From NCBI RefSeq assembly GCF_964204645.1, contig NC_134031.1, positions 11,014,501 to 11,078,500 of the forward strand: DNA of 64,000 bases, in the 5' to 3' direction. The notes beneath the pieces were generated by a model, which had not been told where the DNA came from, searched no databases, and worked only from the letters and a program-made list of their open reading frames with translations. Below, in pieces: positions 1-9,576 of the stretch. The DNA comes from Tubulanus polymorphus (lineage: Eukaryota; Nemertea; Palaeonemertea; Tubulaniformes; Tubulanidae). How positions within the stretch are numbered: position 1 is the first letter of the stretch; the number at the start of each line of letters is the position of its first letter. The translations under genes were made by a program, and so were the position numbers.

Positions 1-584
1 TATTTATATGTTTCATAAGCAGTATAATATTTCCACATTCTAGTTTTCAATGTTTTATTAAATCTTTCTATAATAGATGCTTTTTTATCTGAATGCGTTG
101 AAGAATATTCTACATCGTTATCAGATAATAGTTTTTAAAAATGTTTATTATAGAATTCTTTACCTTCATCAAATTGTATCTTACCTGGAATAGCTTCTTT
201 AAATATTGATTTAAAAGCATTTGTCGCTTCTATTCCAGTTTTATTTTTGATTGGAATTGACCATGCGTATCTACTGAATATATCTATAACATATAATATC
301 CAGAAATATCCTTTGTTGTATTCTTCTAAATTCTTCATGTCAATTAAATCTGCTTGCCATTGTTGATCAATATATGAAATCATAACTTTCCTTGTTAAAT
401 AAGTTTTATCCATTTTCTTGTGGATTTGATATGTTGGTTGATTTTGTAGCCATGATTTTAATTCACTATATTTTATATAACCATTATCAGATTTAATTTT
501 ACCCCATAATTCTGAAACGCTAGAATATGATACTTCACTTTCTGGGTTATAATATAAATCTCTTAAATATTGTTCTTTTTTCAT
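1..584 (-). pseudogene. Polinton integrase, N-terminal part (element A)
   Basis: Retrovirus-like (rve) integrase, which would insert the linear element DNA into the host chromosome. The start at 584 matches the intact relative at 49141-50226. The first catalytic Asp lies in the QADL motif and the second in QFDEGKEF. An in-frame TAA at 135-137 replaces a Lys codon of the relatives. The reading frame then continues with the third catalytic region (IIERF) until the window edge cuts it off. The next gene on the strand, a membrane protein, ends just upstream. Family assignment is certain; this copy is broken. Confidence 0.88.
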
Positions 585-590
585 CTTATT

Positions 591-962
591 TTAATCAATT
601 AATAATAATTTAGATTTAGTTTCAATGACTTTATGATTTGACTTATTTTCTGGTATAATAGGTTTATTATCATTGGAATCATTATTGTTATAATAAGATT
701 TATACTTATATTTATATATTACACCGGATAATATAGTAATTGTGATTAACCCAATTGTAATATATAAGTAATTATTTCTTCCAGCAATAGAAGAATCAGA
801 TGGATTATTATTTGAATCAATATCAGATAATTTCTGTGATTCATTTATATCAGCTAATTTCTTTTTCTTAGCTCTTTTAAATTCTGCAGATCTTTTTCCC
901 AACTCCTTTGACCATCATTTTTGTTTTTCAGTTCTAGGCTTCTTCTCAATATCATCACTCAT
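591..962 (-). pseudogene. Small basic single-span membrane protein (element A)
   Basis: Relative of the proteins at 50233-50622 and 29731-30100. It has a Lys/Arg-rich N-terminus (KRAKKKK), a Ser/Asn-rich linker and one hydrophobic segment (YITIGLITITILSGVIY), then a polar tail ending LLLID. Starting at the ATG at 962, codon 16 is TGA (915-917) where the copy at 29731 has Trp, so this copy is broken near its start. Function is unknown; the gene always lies between the small protein gene and the integrase in this family. Confidence 0.75.
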
Positions 963-971
963 TTATTTTAG

Positions 972-1477
972 TTAATTTTTGTTCTGATTCATTTTCTGTT
1001 TCGCCGTTTGGTTGTAGTACAATCCTAATTGGAATGAAGCGTAACCAACCCATTTTTGTAATTCAGTCATAACTAGGTAGTCATTTTTCAAATCACTATA
1101 TAATTTATTTTCAGCATCAATTGGTATTAACCGTTTACAAAATTTTGAATAACATTTGACAATACCATCTGAAATAGAATCATTTATTCTAGCTAATCTA
1201 GCTTCTTCATAAATCTTAAAATATTTTATTACTTTATCTGGTTTCATAGAGTATAGTTCTTGAAAAGTAATGGTCTTAGTTAAAAACTCCTTAGATTTCC
1301 CGCCAGCAATTAGTAACTCAAGATGGTGTTTACAATATAAATAGTATTCATAATCTATATTGTTATTAACTTGAATATTATTTTCAATTTTGGTCGGAAT
1401 ATCCTTATTATCACTAATGCCCAAATCATCTAATGTTTTTCAATATCTGTATTATTCTTACCCGATTTCTTTGACAT
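972..1477 (-). pseudogene. Conserved small Polinton protein, frameshifted and deleted (element A)
   Basis: Homologous to 50615-51217 and 29131-29721. The conserved core is a helix-rich segment with YEYYLYCKHHLELLIAGGKS and ELDSMKPDKV-like blocks; function unknown. The start would be the ATG at 1477, but a one-base deletion after about ten codons shifts the frame, and reading resumes at 1424. About 30 residues containing the hydrophobic stretch SVMTLISTGVITFSNI of the relatives are deleted near the C-terminus. Confidence 0.72.
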
Positions 1478-1546
1478 TTATATTAGAGAAAAAAAGCGAA
1501 AAAAATATTATAAGTATTATAAAATGATATTAGTATCTCTTTAGGT

Positions 1547-1740
1547 TAATACTAGCTTAGTTAAGTTAAAGAATTCTAGTATTAGTTATTGTTTTTTAGT
1601 ATTTTTTATTTGTGATATAAAGTATTCTCTTTTGAAAAGAATTGTAAAAGAAAATATTAAAAAAAAACAATAACTAATACTAGCTTCGTTCAGTTAAAGA
1701 ATTTTAGTATTAGTTATTGTTTTTTAAATATTTTTTATTT
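1547..1740. repeat. AT-rich direct and inverted repeats between two genes
   Basis: Two direct copies of a block of about 60 bp (TACTAGCTT...GTTAAAGAATT...TAGTATTAGTTATTGTTTTTT) at 1547-1612 and 1677-1740. A short inverted copy (AACAATAACTAATAC) lies between them and could form a hairpin with either. The same position in the related element at 22265-22560 holds three other repeats built on CTAGTTGAATTCTAGTTATTG. The intergenic position suggests a terminator or replication element, but no function is proven. Confidence 0.6.
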
Positions 1741-1755
1741 AAATTCTATTATTCT

Positions 1756-2423
1756 TTAACCACTCATTAAAGATTCAACGTATTGTTCATTATTTGGATC
1801 ATTATTCCATAATTCAATAAATTTCTTTGCCTTTGTTAACTGTTCTAAATATAACTGTAAATCTAGTTTATTAGATTTGATTTTATTTTCTTTCTTTTCA
1901 AGAGGTCTTAGATTCTTCCAATTCCAAATAAGTTTTTTATTGTGTTCAACATTCATGTTAAATTTAGATATCGGTAACACGTGATCAATATGAAAATAAT
2001 CTCCATAATTATCTATATTCATTTGACTATCGAATTGAAATATAATCCGTGATTTGAGAAATTCATCTGTACAACCCAACAAATTAGATAGTGTTTCTGA
2101 ATGTGTTTCCTTGTTGAATAATTGTGTTAATCTAGATCTCAAGCATTGTTTCAATCTAAAATTAAGATCTGTTTGATATCTTTCTCTCATATATTCTGTC
2201 ATATAATCATTATAGCTTCTCTATTATCTTCTCGATATTGTTGAGTATATAGTTTAAAACAAGTTTTACAGCAATATTGAAAACCATCTTTGCTAATCTT
2301 ACGCTTACTAAATTCTGTTATAGCTAATTTATCTAATTCACATTTAGAGCACTTCTTGTAGTATATATTTATGACACCAGTGTTATTTGTAATATTGATA
2401 GTTTGTGGTTGTTCTGGTTCCAT
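1756..2423 (-). pseudogene. HNH endonuclease, frameshifted (element A)
   Basis: Homologue of the intact HNH nucleases at 27511-28179 and 52945-53598. The N-terminal part (2199-2423) has the zinc-binding CSKC and CCKTC pairs. The C-terminal part (1756-2202) has the HIDHVLPISKF catalytic block and NLRPLEKKEN. A single-base deletion near 2200 splits them, in a tyrosine codon of the relatives. Such nucleases are common free-standing mobile nucleases in viruses; here it is a regular cargo gene near the right end of this Polinton family. Confidence 0.85.
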
Positions 2424-2560
2424 TTATTATACATATTTTTTTACTAAATTGGTTAATATTTTAGAATCCTCTTCCATTTCTTCGACTAACGTCATCCTTT
2501 TTCATTCCTCGCTGCTTTTGATAAGTCGTTTCGATTCCTTGATATCTAAATCATACCACT

Positions 2561-2865
2561 GGGCAAAAGCGCGCATACAGGCGCGCTTTTGCTTAATGCG
2601 CATGCGCTAATCATAATTATATATTCATTCTGTAAAATAGAAACAACCGGCATAAAATATCAAAACGCGTTCGCATTAGGAAAATGCGCGCATATAGGCG
2701 CGCTTTTGCTTAATGCGCATGCGCTAATCATGATTATATATTCATTCTGTAAATTCTGTAAAATAGAAACAACCGACATAAAATATCAAAACGTGTTCGC
2801 ATTAGGCAAAAGCGCGCATACAGGCGCGCTTTTGCTTAATGCGCATGCGCTAATCATAATTGAAA
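2561..2865. repeat. GC-rich hairpin iterons, unit of about 120 bp, 2.6 copies
   Basis: Three copies, beginning near 2563, 2680 and 2806, each contain a near-perfect hairpin (AAAGCGCGC-loop-GCGCGCTTT) followed by the palindrome GCGCATGCGC. The remainder of the unit is AT-rich (ATTCATTCTGTAAAATAGAAAC). The GC-rich palindromes stand out sharply from their AT-rich surroundings. The array sits beyond the HNH gene, where element C has its terminal inverted repeat. Open frames across it are artefacts of the repeat. Confidence 0.75.
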
Positions 2866-2929
2866 CGAATCATAATTGAAACGACTGAACATAAAAATTC
2901 ACCAAACAGATTTAAACAATACATTATAC

Positions 2930-3420
2930 AAGTTGTTCAGTCGTTTCTTCCAATACATCATTTGATTTCTATAAATACAATTTATAATTACAAACATTTT
3001 TTCAATTGCCGGTAAATATTTAACTACATCAACAAATGTTAAACTTAATCATTGGAGTCTTAATGTTTTTGAAATTCTTATATAGTTTCTTCTTCGATCT
3101 TTTGTGATTCTTGTGCTTCTACGTCAATTTCTATTGGTTCGATATCCATTGCTGTTGATTCCTCAGTCAGAAAGAGTATCTTGAGTTTCTCTATCACTTC
3201 TTGATGCGTATGACGTTTTATTAATCTAAAAGATATTAGTTGTAACTCTAATTATCTAAAAGATAAACTAAATACACTTAAATATATCTAAAGGTTTCAT
3301 ATTTAATAGCCCTAATAACTACAAAAAACTGTACTTACATTTAGATTTAGAATTGTAAACTATAAACTCCTAATTGCGTTTCGAGAGAGAATATCCTAAG
3401 CGTTATGTTGTATCATCTAT
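2930..3420 (-). pseudogene. Remnant of the small acidic/basic gene block (element A)
   Basis: On the minus strand, 2990-3060 keeps the heart of the 59-residue protein at 52084-52263 (a VVKYLPAIE-like block). 3080-3225 keeps an acidic segment like that of 52382-52550. 3225-3420 keeps the 5' leader with the donor-like AAATGTAAGTAC and the GAGAGAGAATATCC leader motif found at 28380-28460 and 52620-52680. It is a decayed third copy of that block, placed on the other side of the HNH gene than in C. Confidence 0.5.
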
Positions 3421-3550
3421 TCAGTTCCGGTGCGATTTCTAGAATGAACACGTCTGCGATTATGACACGTCATCTATTCAATTCCGGTTCGCTTTCTAGA
3501 ATGATATAATGTATGTGTCTGCAGTGTATTATGACTCATATGTCTCGGTG

Positions 3551-4024
3551 TCATAGTAACGGCTGTGACAGCTGTAGTTTATAGACTTGTTCAATAGTCT
3601 TTACATACGAGTAAGGGGGTAGAGCAAATCTCCCAAAGTCTTTATTCAGCGTGGGGTGTCTCAGGTATATGTAAAATGACTCCTGAACACCTCGTTCGAA
3701 CCACCGGGGTTCCACCGTCAAAATGTCTGTGTTGCCTATATCAACAGAGTGATCAGGATTGTCAGTATGGATGTGTTGGGATACCTCTGACGTCATAGAG
3801 CTAGGTCGACGGTGTTCACCAAAGCGGGCTCTCAAGGAGCGCTCAGTTTCACCAACATAACTCGCATCGCAAGATTCACATTTAACATGGTACACCGGTC
3901 CTTTAATGCGTTCTTTAGGTACCGGGTCCTTCGGTCTAACTAATAACTGGCGTAACGTGTTCACCGGTTTAAAATACACACTAATGTTGTAGTCTTTCAT
4001 CACCCGTCTGATTTGTTCAGACAT
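3551..4024 (-). pseudogene. Penelope-like retroelement, C-terminal GIY-YIG fragment
   Basis: A 157-codon frame with a GIY-YIG-type nuclease signature (VYHVKC, then CDASYVGET, then RFGEHRR) and the tail LRHPTLNKDFGRFALPP. Upstream of the nuclease is the short basic linker typical of the end of Penelope-like reverse transcriptases. The reverse transcriptase domain is missing, so this is a 5'-truncated fragment, as usual for these elements. Base composition is higher in GC than the Polintons on its left. Confidence 0.8.
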
Positions 4025-4085
4025 GCCAGTAGTTATATAGGGTCACTTTGGGACCGAGTGAGAAGTGAGGAGCAGTGAGGAGCAA

Positions 4086-4129
4086 TGACGTCATCGCTGA
4101 CGTCATGGATGACGTCATGGATGACGTCA
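4086..4129. promoter_or_regulatory. Four CRE palindromes at 12 bp spacing
   Basis: TGACGTCA occurs at 4086, 4098, 4110 and 4122, exactly 12 bp apart. This octamer is the consensus site for CREB/ATF bZIP factors. The cluster lies about 200 bp upstream of the PC4-like gene of element D and could be its enhancer, or just a short tandem repeat. Confidence 0.6.
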
Positions 4130-4156
4130 TTGATTACATCATGTTGGTGGGGGAAA

Positions 4157-4214
4157 ACGTGTTTGGGCGAGAATATCGATAACAATAAAGCGAAGCCATA
4201 AAACGTGTTCGGGC
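4157..4214 (+). promoter_or_regulatory. Shared promoter motif ACGTGTTCGGGC (two copies)
   Basis: ACGTGTTTGGGC at 4157-4168 and ACGTGTTCGGGC at 4203-4214 lie upstream of the PC4-like gene. The identical 12-mer recurs at 10720-10731, 25 bp before the TBP-like gene, and was not noticed elsewhere in the window. A TATA-like GATATAAA follows near 4240. The two transcription-factor genes of element D may therefore be co-regulated. Confidence 0.5.
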
Positions 4215-4326
4215 CTGATATTTGTGGACAATAAAAACGCGATATAAATCATGTTTAGACGTCATTTAACTCGGAGACTTCGGGCGGTTAACATCGGATC
4301 TCTTCACATCGACTATCGCGGATATC

Positions 4327-5164
4327 ATGGATTCACCAAGCGGCCGAAGCACATGTAGTTTAGAAATATGTAGTTCTCCTAAAAAAGCGAAGCTTTCACC
4401 CGCATATAGGAAAAGGAAACCGGTTCATCTCAAACTTAATTTCGGTAAGTCTATTTCTGTTTCGAGACAATATTTCGTAAAATGATGTATGTATGTTCTA
4501 AATACTCAATTTCGTAACTTTATTTTCTATAGACTCAATCGTTAATGATAACGCCGTCGATACGCCTCAGTCAATGAAAACCGTCACATCGTCAGATGGT
4601 CAACCCGATCCTCATTATTTAGGACAACTCGTTTACGCGTGCGTGAAAACATGGCAGGGTTCAAAACGTATCGATCTCAGGACATACGAGTGCTGCGACC
4701 GGAAGCACCAGTTATACCCGACTAAAAACGGTATCGCGTTAGATTTGCAAGAGTGGGTACATATCGACTACTGTAAATCCGATATCGAACACGAAATTGA
4801 GCGAGTCAAACAACAAGCGGGATATGTGGGAGTTATGACTATCGGTCGTTCGAACTTTATTAAAATCTATCGTTCTAGTCATAATAGTCGTGTATACATC
4901 GATATACGGTTCTATATACTATGCGATGCGAAAGGCGAAACCGTACCTTCTAGAAAAGGTGTAAAATTATCTCTCTCTCAGTGGAAGAAATTAAAAGACA
5001 TTAATTTTAGCGACGATGTACCCGAACTATCCGATATGAAACCGTGTTGGTACGAACAAAGTCATCAAAATCAAGAATATAGATGCGCATACTGCGCAAA
5101 GGACACTAGCGGAGTTCGTAATGCTCCAGAATATTCCGCATACGCTCCCAGTAAGAATAAATGA
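4327..5164 (+). CDS. Two-exon PC4/p15-like coactivator with tandem PC4 domains
   Basis: Predicted 249-residue protein: exon 1 is 4327-4444, intron 4445-4532 (GTAAGT...CTATAG, 88 bp), exon 2 is 4533-5164. Splicing keeps the frame. Residues about 12-35 are basic (PKKAKLSPAYRKRK), a likely nuclear signal. Two PC4-like repeats follow: about 71-118 (IDLRTYE...YPTKNGIAL...LQEW) and about 149-200 (FIKIYRSS...YIDIRFY...PSRKGVKLSLSQWKKL). The C-terminus carries a CAYC pair. PC4 binds single-stranded and melted DNA and assists RNA polymerase II initiation. Here it could act in transcription or as a replication single-strand binder. The start is chosen because an AUG-initiated exon 1 joins in frame; an unspliced start at 4574 is the alternative. 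Confidence 0.75.
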
Positions 5165-5600
5165 ATACGTTTAATTAACGGTCTAATAATATGTATTGTT
5201 TTTCTAACTTTATTATCCACGATTAAATGAAAATAAACGTGTGTCAATAGAAGTCAATTGTCTTTGTCATTGTTTCGTCGGTCATTCATTCCCTTAAAGT
5301 TCAGTCATTTCGATATGTCGACTGTCTGTAGCATGATTCCATCAATTGCCTATCAATCAATCCTCTCATTGTTGGCCTTATCTACACGATCAAATTCCAT
5401 CCTTTAGTGTAATCCAAAGCGACTATGATAATTAACATATCAATAAACGAATAACGATGTTCAATTTAACATAATATTTGATAAACTTTATTATATTAGT
5501 AAAGGATAAATATTCTATATAAATAGTAAATGTACAAAAAAATTCATTATTTAAATTCAAAAAAATAGTGGTGACTAGAGGAGAATAATAAAACGCGTGT
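5165..5600. other. Intergenic, nothing recognised
   Basis: AT-rich 3' region between the PC4-like gene and the convergent polymerase gene of element D. No coding similarity, repeat or RNA gene was recognised. Likely holds the polyadenylation signals of both genes (AATAAA-like ATTAAATGAAAATAAA near 5222). Confidence 0.5.
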
Positions 5601-6857
5601 CTAAAAACCGTAGGGAAGCGTGTTAAATCTGTTCGTTGGATCAAAAGCCCTTTTAGTGTATACGGCGCGATATATTTTTCGCTCGTCTCTATTAAAAATG
5701 GAACATTTTTTGATGTCTCGATTTATCTTGTTTGGAATGGAAACGTACAAATGATCGTATTTTTCACCGACTATAATATCAACCATTGATTTAAAGTTGA
5801 CTATTTGTTTATTTCTAAAATTCAAATTAATTCCTTTCACTTTGCATTCCGATGAGAATTTATTGTCACGCGGACTGAAAACACGGAATGCATAGTTTTT
5901 CGGACCGGCCGAAACGAATTCCGAAATATAGGCACCATCTCCGTATTTATCTGCCAACTCATCGGTCATATCCCCTAAAAAGTTTCCAGTTGGCGGATCC
6001 CATTGATCAGGTTTAACGGTGTAAATGATTGAGTCGGTATCCGTGTAAAGGGTTCGATCCCCTAGTTTCTCCATATAACTATAGAGAATTAGTCGAGCGC
6101 GGCTAAGGCGACGCTAGTTTTACCGGAGGATTCGACAAATTCGTCGCGTTTTCTGTAGTGCACCCTTAACACCTCTTCGTTACACAACAGTAAATCTTGT
6201 ATCTCCAAACTATCGTCTAAAAGCATGCTGTACATTTCACCGGGGTCTGAAATATATTTAGCAGTGGTTTTGTTTTCATTTTGACCGAGTTTACCCCACA
6301 TGCTATTTAAACATAGTTTGGCGACAGTTCGCATGCCCTTCGCCTTCTTTATGTTATTTTCTTCGAGACGGATACCCTCGCGCTCGAAATAATCGGATAG
6401 AAATTGGTCTTTTTCGGCGCGAGTCATATCGGGAGATGGCCACCCGCTAGCTTCGGTTTTTACTTTTAGAAATTTTCCTATATAGTCTGCAAATAATCCG
6501 GTTTCGCTACGTTCCCAATTCCAAATTTCGAATATACCGATAATACGGTATCCCAATTCAACGGCTTTTTGGATCTCTAAACTGACCCACGTTCCGGTAA
6601 TAGCACGTTCGTCTTCCGAGTGGCGACACCTTTCGCGTTGATTACTATCTTCAGCGCACGAGCGACACAAAGGAAAGGATAATTTGCCATTGGCTCTGTA
6701 TGGAAGGATGGGTAAATATAAGCCCCGAGGTGGTAAAATTCGGCATTTAATCAACCCGTAATAATCTTTGATATCACCGAAATTTTCAGTTATAACTGTT
6801 GGGTGACCTATTGGATAGCTACAACGACTATTAACGTACGGGTATAGCGAACATATG
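5601..6857 (-). pseudogene. Protein-primed DNA polymerase B, palm and C-terminal part (element D)
   Basis: Family B polymerase of the Polinton/adintovirus type. On the minus strand the upper part (6857 to 6089) starts at motif A (YPYVNS), continues with a zinc-binding insert (CRSC...CRHS) and TPR-like region, and contains motif B (KLCLNSMWGK). After a frameshift near 6090 the lower part (6074-5601) holds the catalytic motif C (YTDTDSII) and the typical C-terminal end TLPYGF. The exonuclease domain and the region before motif A, which should be several hundred residues, are absent between this part and the N-terminal exons at 6858. The enzyme is therefore a deletion derivative and broken. Confidence 0.9.
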
Positions 6858-8263
6858 TCAATTAGCCTTCACCTTTTTGTCCAGCTCGGGGATTCCACAC
6901 TTGCCGGTGGGGACTCCTGTCGCCTGGTGCAATGCGAGAGCGGCTTCTCGTTGCGGTGATTTTTCGCATTTACGAATTATGTTATAACGAGGGTCATTAT
7001 CGGCTCGCGCCTTCGCCACGACTAGCGCCCTCGCTAGGCATAAATCGTCATCATTATTTATACTGATGACCGATTTCTTTGTTTTTCGGAACTGTTCAAA
7101 GTCAGTCGTTATCCGCTTTTGTCTAGCACCACCGAGAGGCATCCTAATGAGTGTACAATGAAAGATCAGCCCGTCCAAAGATAGATCTTCGTTAGACTGA
7201 AGAACACTAACAATACGCTCGAGTAAATAATCGATAGTGATTTCTTCTAGAGGTACGTAGAAGTATTCGATATTTCTTTGAAGATTTTCATGTTCTATCG
7301 AAATCCTCAACATATCGGTTGGCCGGGCGTCTAACATCTCACTCATTGCCGCTAGGATGTTACTTAAATACTCGCGGAGTATTGTTTCGTTATCGCGCGC
7401 TGTTACGGTATCGTCCTCTTCCTTATTACTATCATCGTCCTTGTCATTGTTGGTAATCACAATAGCCTTGAACCATTCAGTATTCATGTTGAATTTACGG
7501 CTATGCTGCGTTCCGGTCTGTAAAATAAATATAAAATTGTTGAAAAACAATCAGGTTTTTTTTTTTTACACGATCTATCGAATTTGTTCGATAATACTTA
7601 CTCTAACTAACTTAATATTCCCTCTAATAATTTCATCGGGACTATTATTATTATGACACAGACGTTTTTGTGTCGAATGCTGGTCATTGTCGTCATCGTC
7701 CCTGGGTCGTTTCTGAGCCGTAGAACTACAATGTTCCCTATGTATTTTCAGATCGTTTATTTCGGTAAAAGATCTTGCGCAATTAGAACATGAGAATTCC
7801 TTCGCAACCGGTCGTCGTGGTTTACACGATCTCATGTGCCGCTTAAGATTATCTTTTCGAGCCGATCTTTTACCGCAATTATTACACTGAAATACAAATT
7901 AAATACATATAAATACAAAACGTATAACGTATATATTATGATCATGATAATATATATATATATATGTCTGAGGATTCTTACCGTGAAAGCGGTTGACGTA
8001 GATGGTTGAGGAGATCACCGAACATTTGATATAGGTTGCTTATCGTCTGGTTGGTCAGAAGTCTGAGCTATCGGTGGCACTCTATCCTGCGCTACCTGCC
8101 GATTATTACAATTTTTCATATGCCGCACTAAATTATCTTTTCTGGCGTGTGCTTTACCGCACTCCAGACATTTGAAACCCTTCTTACCCTCATGCATCAT
8201 CTCATGACGTTTGAGATTGAATTTCGAGGCGAAGGTAGCGTTACAAATGCTGCACGAATACAT
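6858..8263 (-). pseudogene. DNA polymerase B, N-terminal zinc-finger exons (element D)
   Basis: N-terminal region of the same polymerase, probably in three exons. Exon 1, 8263-8096, has two C2H2 fingers (CSICNATF..., CLECGKAHARKDNL...). Exon 2, 7886-7602, has two more (CNNCGKRSARKDNL..., CSNCARSF...). Exon 3, 7517-6858, has the conserved block DDLCLARALVVAKAR and GVPTGKCGIPEL seen in animal Polinton polymerases. Introns 8095-7887 and 7601-7518 have GT...AG ends and join codons in phase 0. The 84 bp intron has a good donor GTAAGT and acceptor TTTTACAG; the other donor (CAG|GTAGCG) is less certain. Exon 3 runs into TGA at 6858-6860, where the internal deletion begins. Confidence 0.72.
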
Positions 8264-8282
8264 GATCTATAAAAGAGAACAT

Positions 8283-8815
8283 CTTTGTTACTTTAAAAAA
8301 ATATCCAAACCACAAATTTTATAATTGAATATTTTATCAAACCTCTTAGTATTTTCCTATTAAAAATGTACAAACCACATTTTCTAAAACTTGAAAAATT
8401 GTCAAACCGGGTTTTGTAAAATTCTAAACTTTATCATTACGATATAGTTTTTACGGATTTCGTTTTAAACAAACTTTGTTACTTTAAAAAATATCCAAAC
8501 CACAAATTTTATAATTGAATATTTTATCAAACCTCTTAGTATTTTCCTATTAAAAATGTACAAACCACATTTTCTAAAACTTGAAAAATTGTCAAACCGG
8601 GTTTTGTAAAATTCTAAACTTTATCATTACGATATAGTTTTTACGGATTTCGTTTTAAACAAACTTTGTTACTTTAAAAAATATCCAAACCACAAATTTT
8701 ATAATTGAATATTTTATCAAACCTCTTAGTATTTTCCTATTAAAAATGTACAAACCACATTTTCTAAAACTTGAAAAATTGTCAAACCTGGTTTTGTAAA
8801 ATTCTAAACTTTATC
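8283..8815. repeat. 190 bp tandem repeat, 2.8 copies, in divergent promoter region
   Basis: Near-identical units start at 8283, 8474 and 8664 (CTTTGTTACTTTAAAAA), the last one truncated. Each holds four spaced CAAACC motifs (ATCCAAACCAC, TATCAAACCTC, TACAAACCACA, GTCAAACCGGG) at about 38 bp intervals. The array fills the gap between the leftward polymerase and rightward ATPase gene of element D, the place for a bidirectional promoter or replication origin. Confidence 0.85.
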
Positions 8816-8891
8816 AATTTTTGAAATTCAAAATTATTAAAAGTCGGCTACTACGGATAATCAAAAACCCTAAAACCCTAAAACCACTAAG

Positions 8892-9542
8892 ATGGCAGAA
8901 TACGATGGGCCTAGATATCTCGTGCATCCATTTACTATGCTAGTCTGCGGACCTACATCATCCGGTAAAAGTTGGTTTGTAAAGAAACTAATTACCGAAA
9001 AACTTATAGAAAAACAACCGGAAAAAATTTATTGGTGTTATGGAGAGGCGCAGCCCGAAATGTTTCAAGAATTGGAAAAATTTGATGTTCAATTTGTCGA
9101 AGGATTTTCTGATGAACTATACGAAAAAATAAACGGTAGTAGTCGCACCTTAATAATAGTCGACGATCTGATGAACGAAGTTGGCGGTAATGACACCTTG
9201 GCGGCGTTGTATACTAAGGGCGCTCATCATAGAAATATTTCTATTATCACTATTGTTCAAAACTTATTTCCTAAAGGGAAAGGTTTTAGGACGATTAGTT
9301 TAAATAGTCATTATATCGCCGTATTCAAAAACGCTCGAGATAGAAACCAAATTCGGGTGTTAGCTCAACAAGTGGGACTAAAAAATGAAATAGAACAGGC
9401 TTTCAAAGATGCTACAGAAGAACCACACGGTTATTTGTTATTAGACTTTAAACCGAAAACAGATGATAAATGGCGACTAAGGACTAAAATATTTCCCAGT
9501 GATGTATACCACATCGTTTACAAAACTAAGAAAATCCATTAA
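8892..9542 (+). CDS. Genome-packaging ATPase (A32/FtsK-HerA type), element D
   Basis: 216-residue P-loop ATPase, close to the usual length for Polinton packaging ATPases. Walker A is GPTSSGKSW at 20-28 and Walker B is LIIVDD at 87-92. A sensor-like region follows (IITIVQNLF, near 118-126). It would pump element DNA into a preformed capsid. The frame is undamaged. It is the first gene of the rightward block, starting 77 bp after the 190 bp repeats; an AACCCTAAAACCCTAAAACC stretch precedes the ATG. GC content and codon use resemble the rest of element D and not the AT-rich Polintons B and C. Confidence 0.92.
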   Translation: MAEYDGPRYLVHPFTMLVCGPTSSGKSWFVKKLITEKLIEKQPEKIYWCYGEAQPEMFQELEKFDVQFVEGFSDELYEKINGSSRTLIIVDDLMNEVGGNDTLAALYTKGAHHRNISIITIVQNLFPKGKGFRTISLNSHYIAVFKNARDRNQIRVLAQQVGLKNEIEQAFKDATEEPHGYLLLDFKPKTDDKWRLRTKIFPSDVYHIVYKTKKIH

Positions 9543-9576
9543 AAGAAAGCTAAGGTCTACTATTTATAAAAGGAAG

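Noticed and set aside
2371-2879. Two plus-strand frames over the HNH start and hairpin repeats
   Set aside because: They are antisense of the HNH gene and translations of the GC-rich iterons.
8015-8263. Independent two-finger zinc-finger gene
   Set aside because: Position, strand, phase-compatible splice sites and similarity to Polinton polymerase N-termini make it the first polymerase exon.
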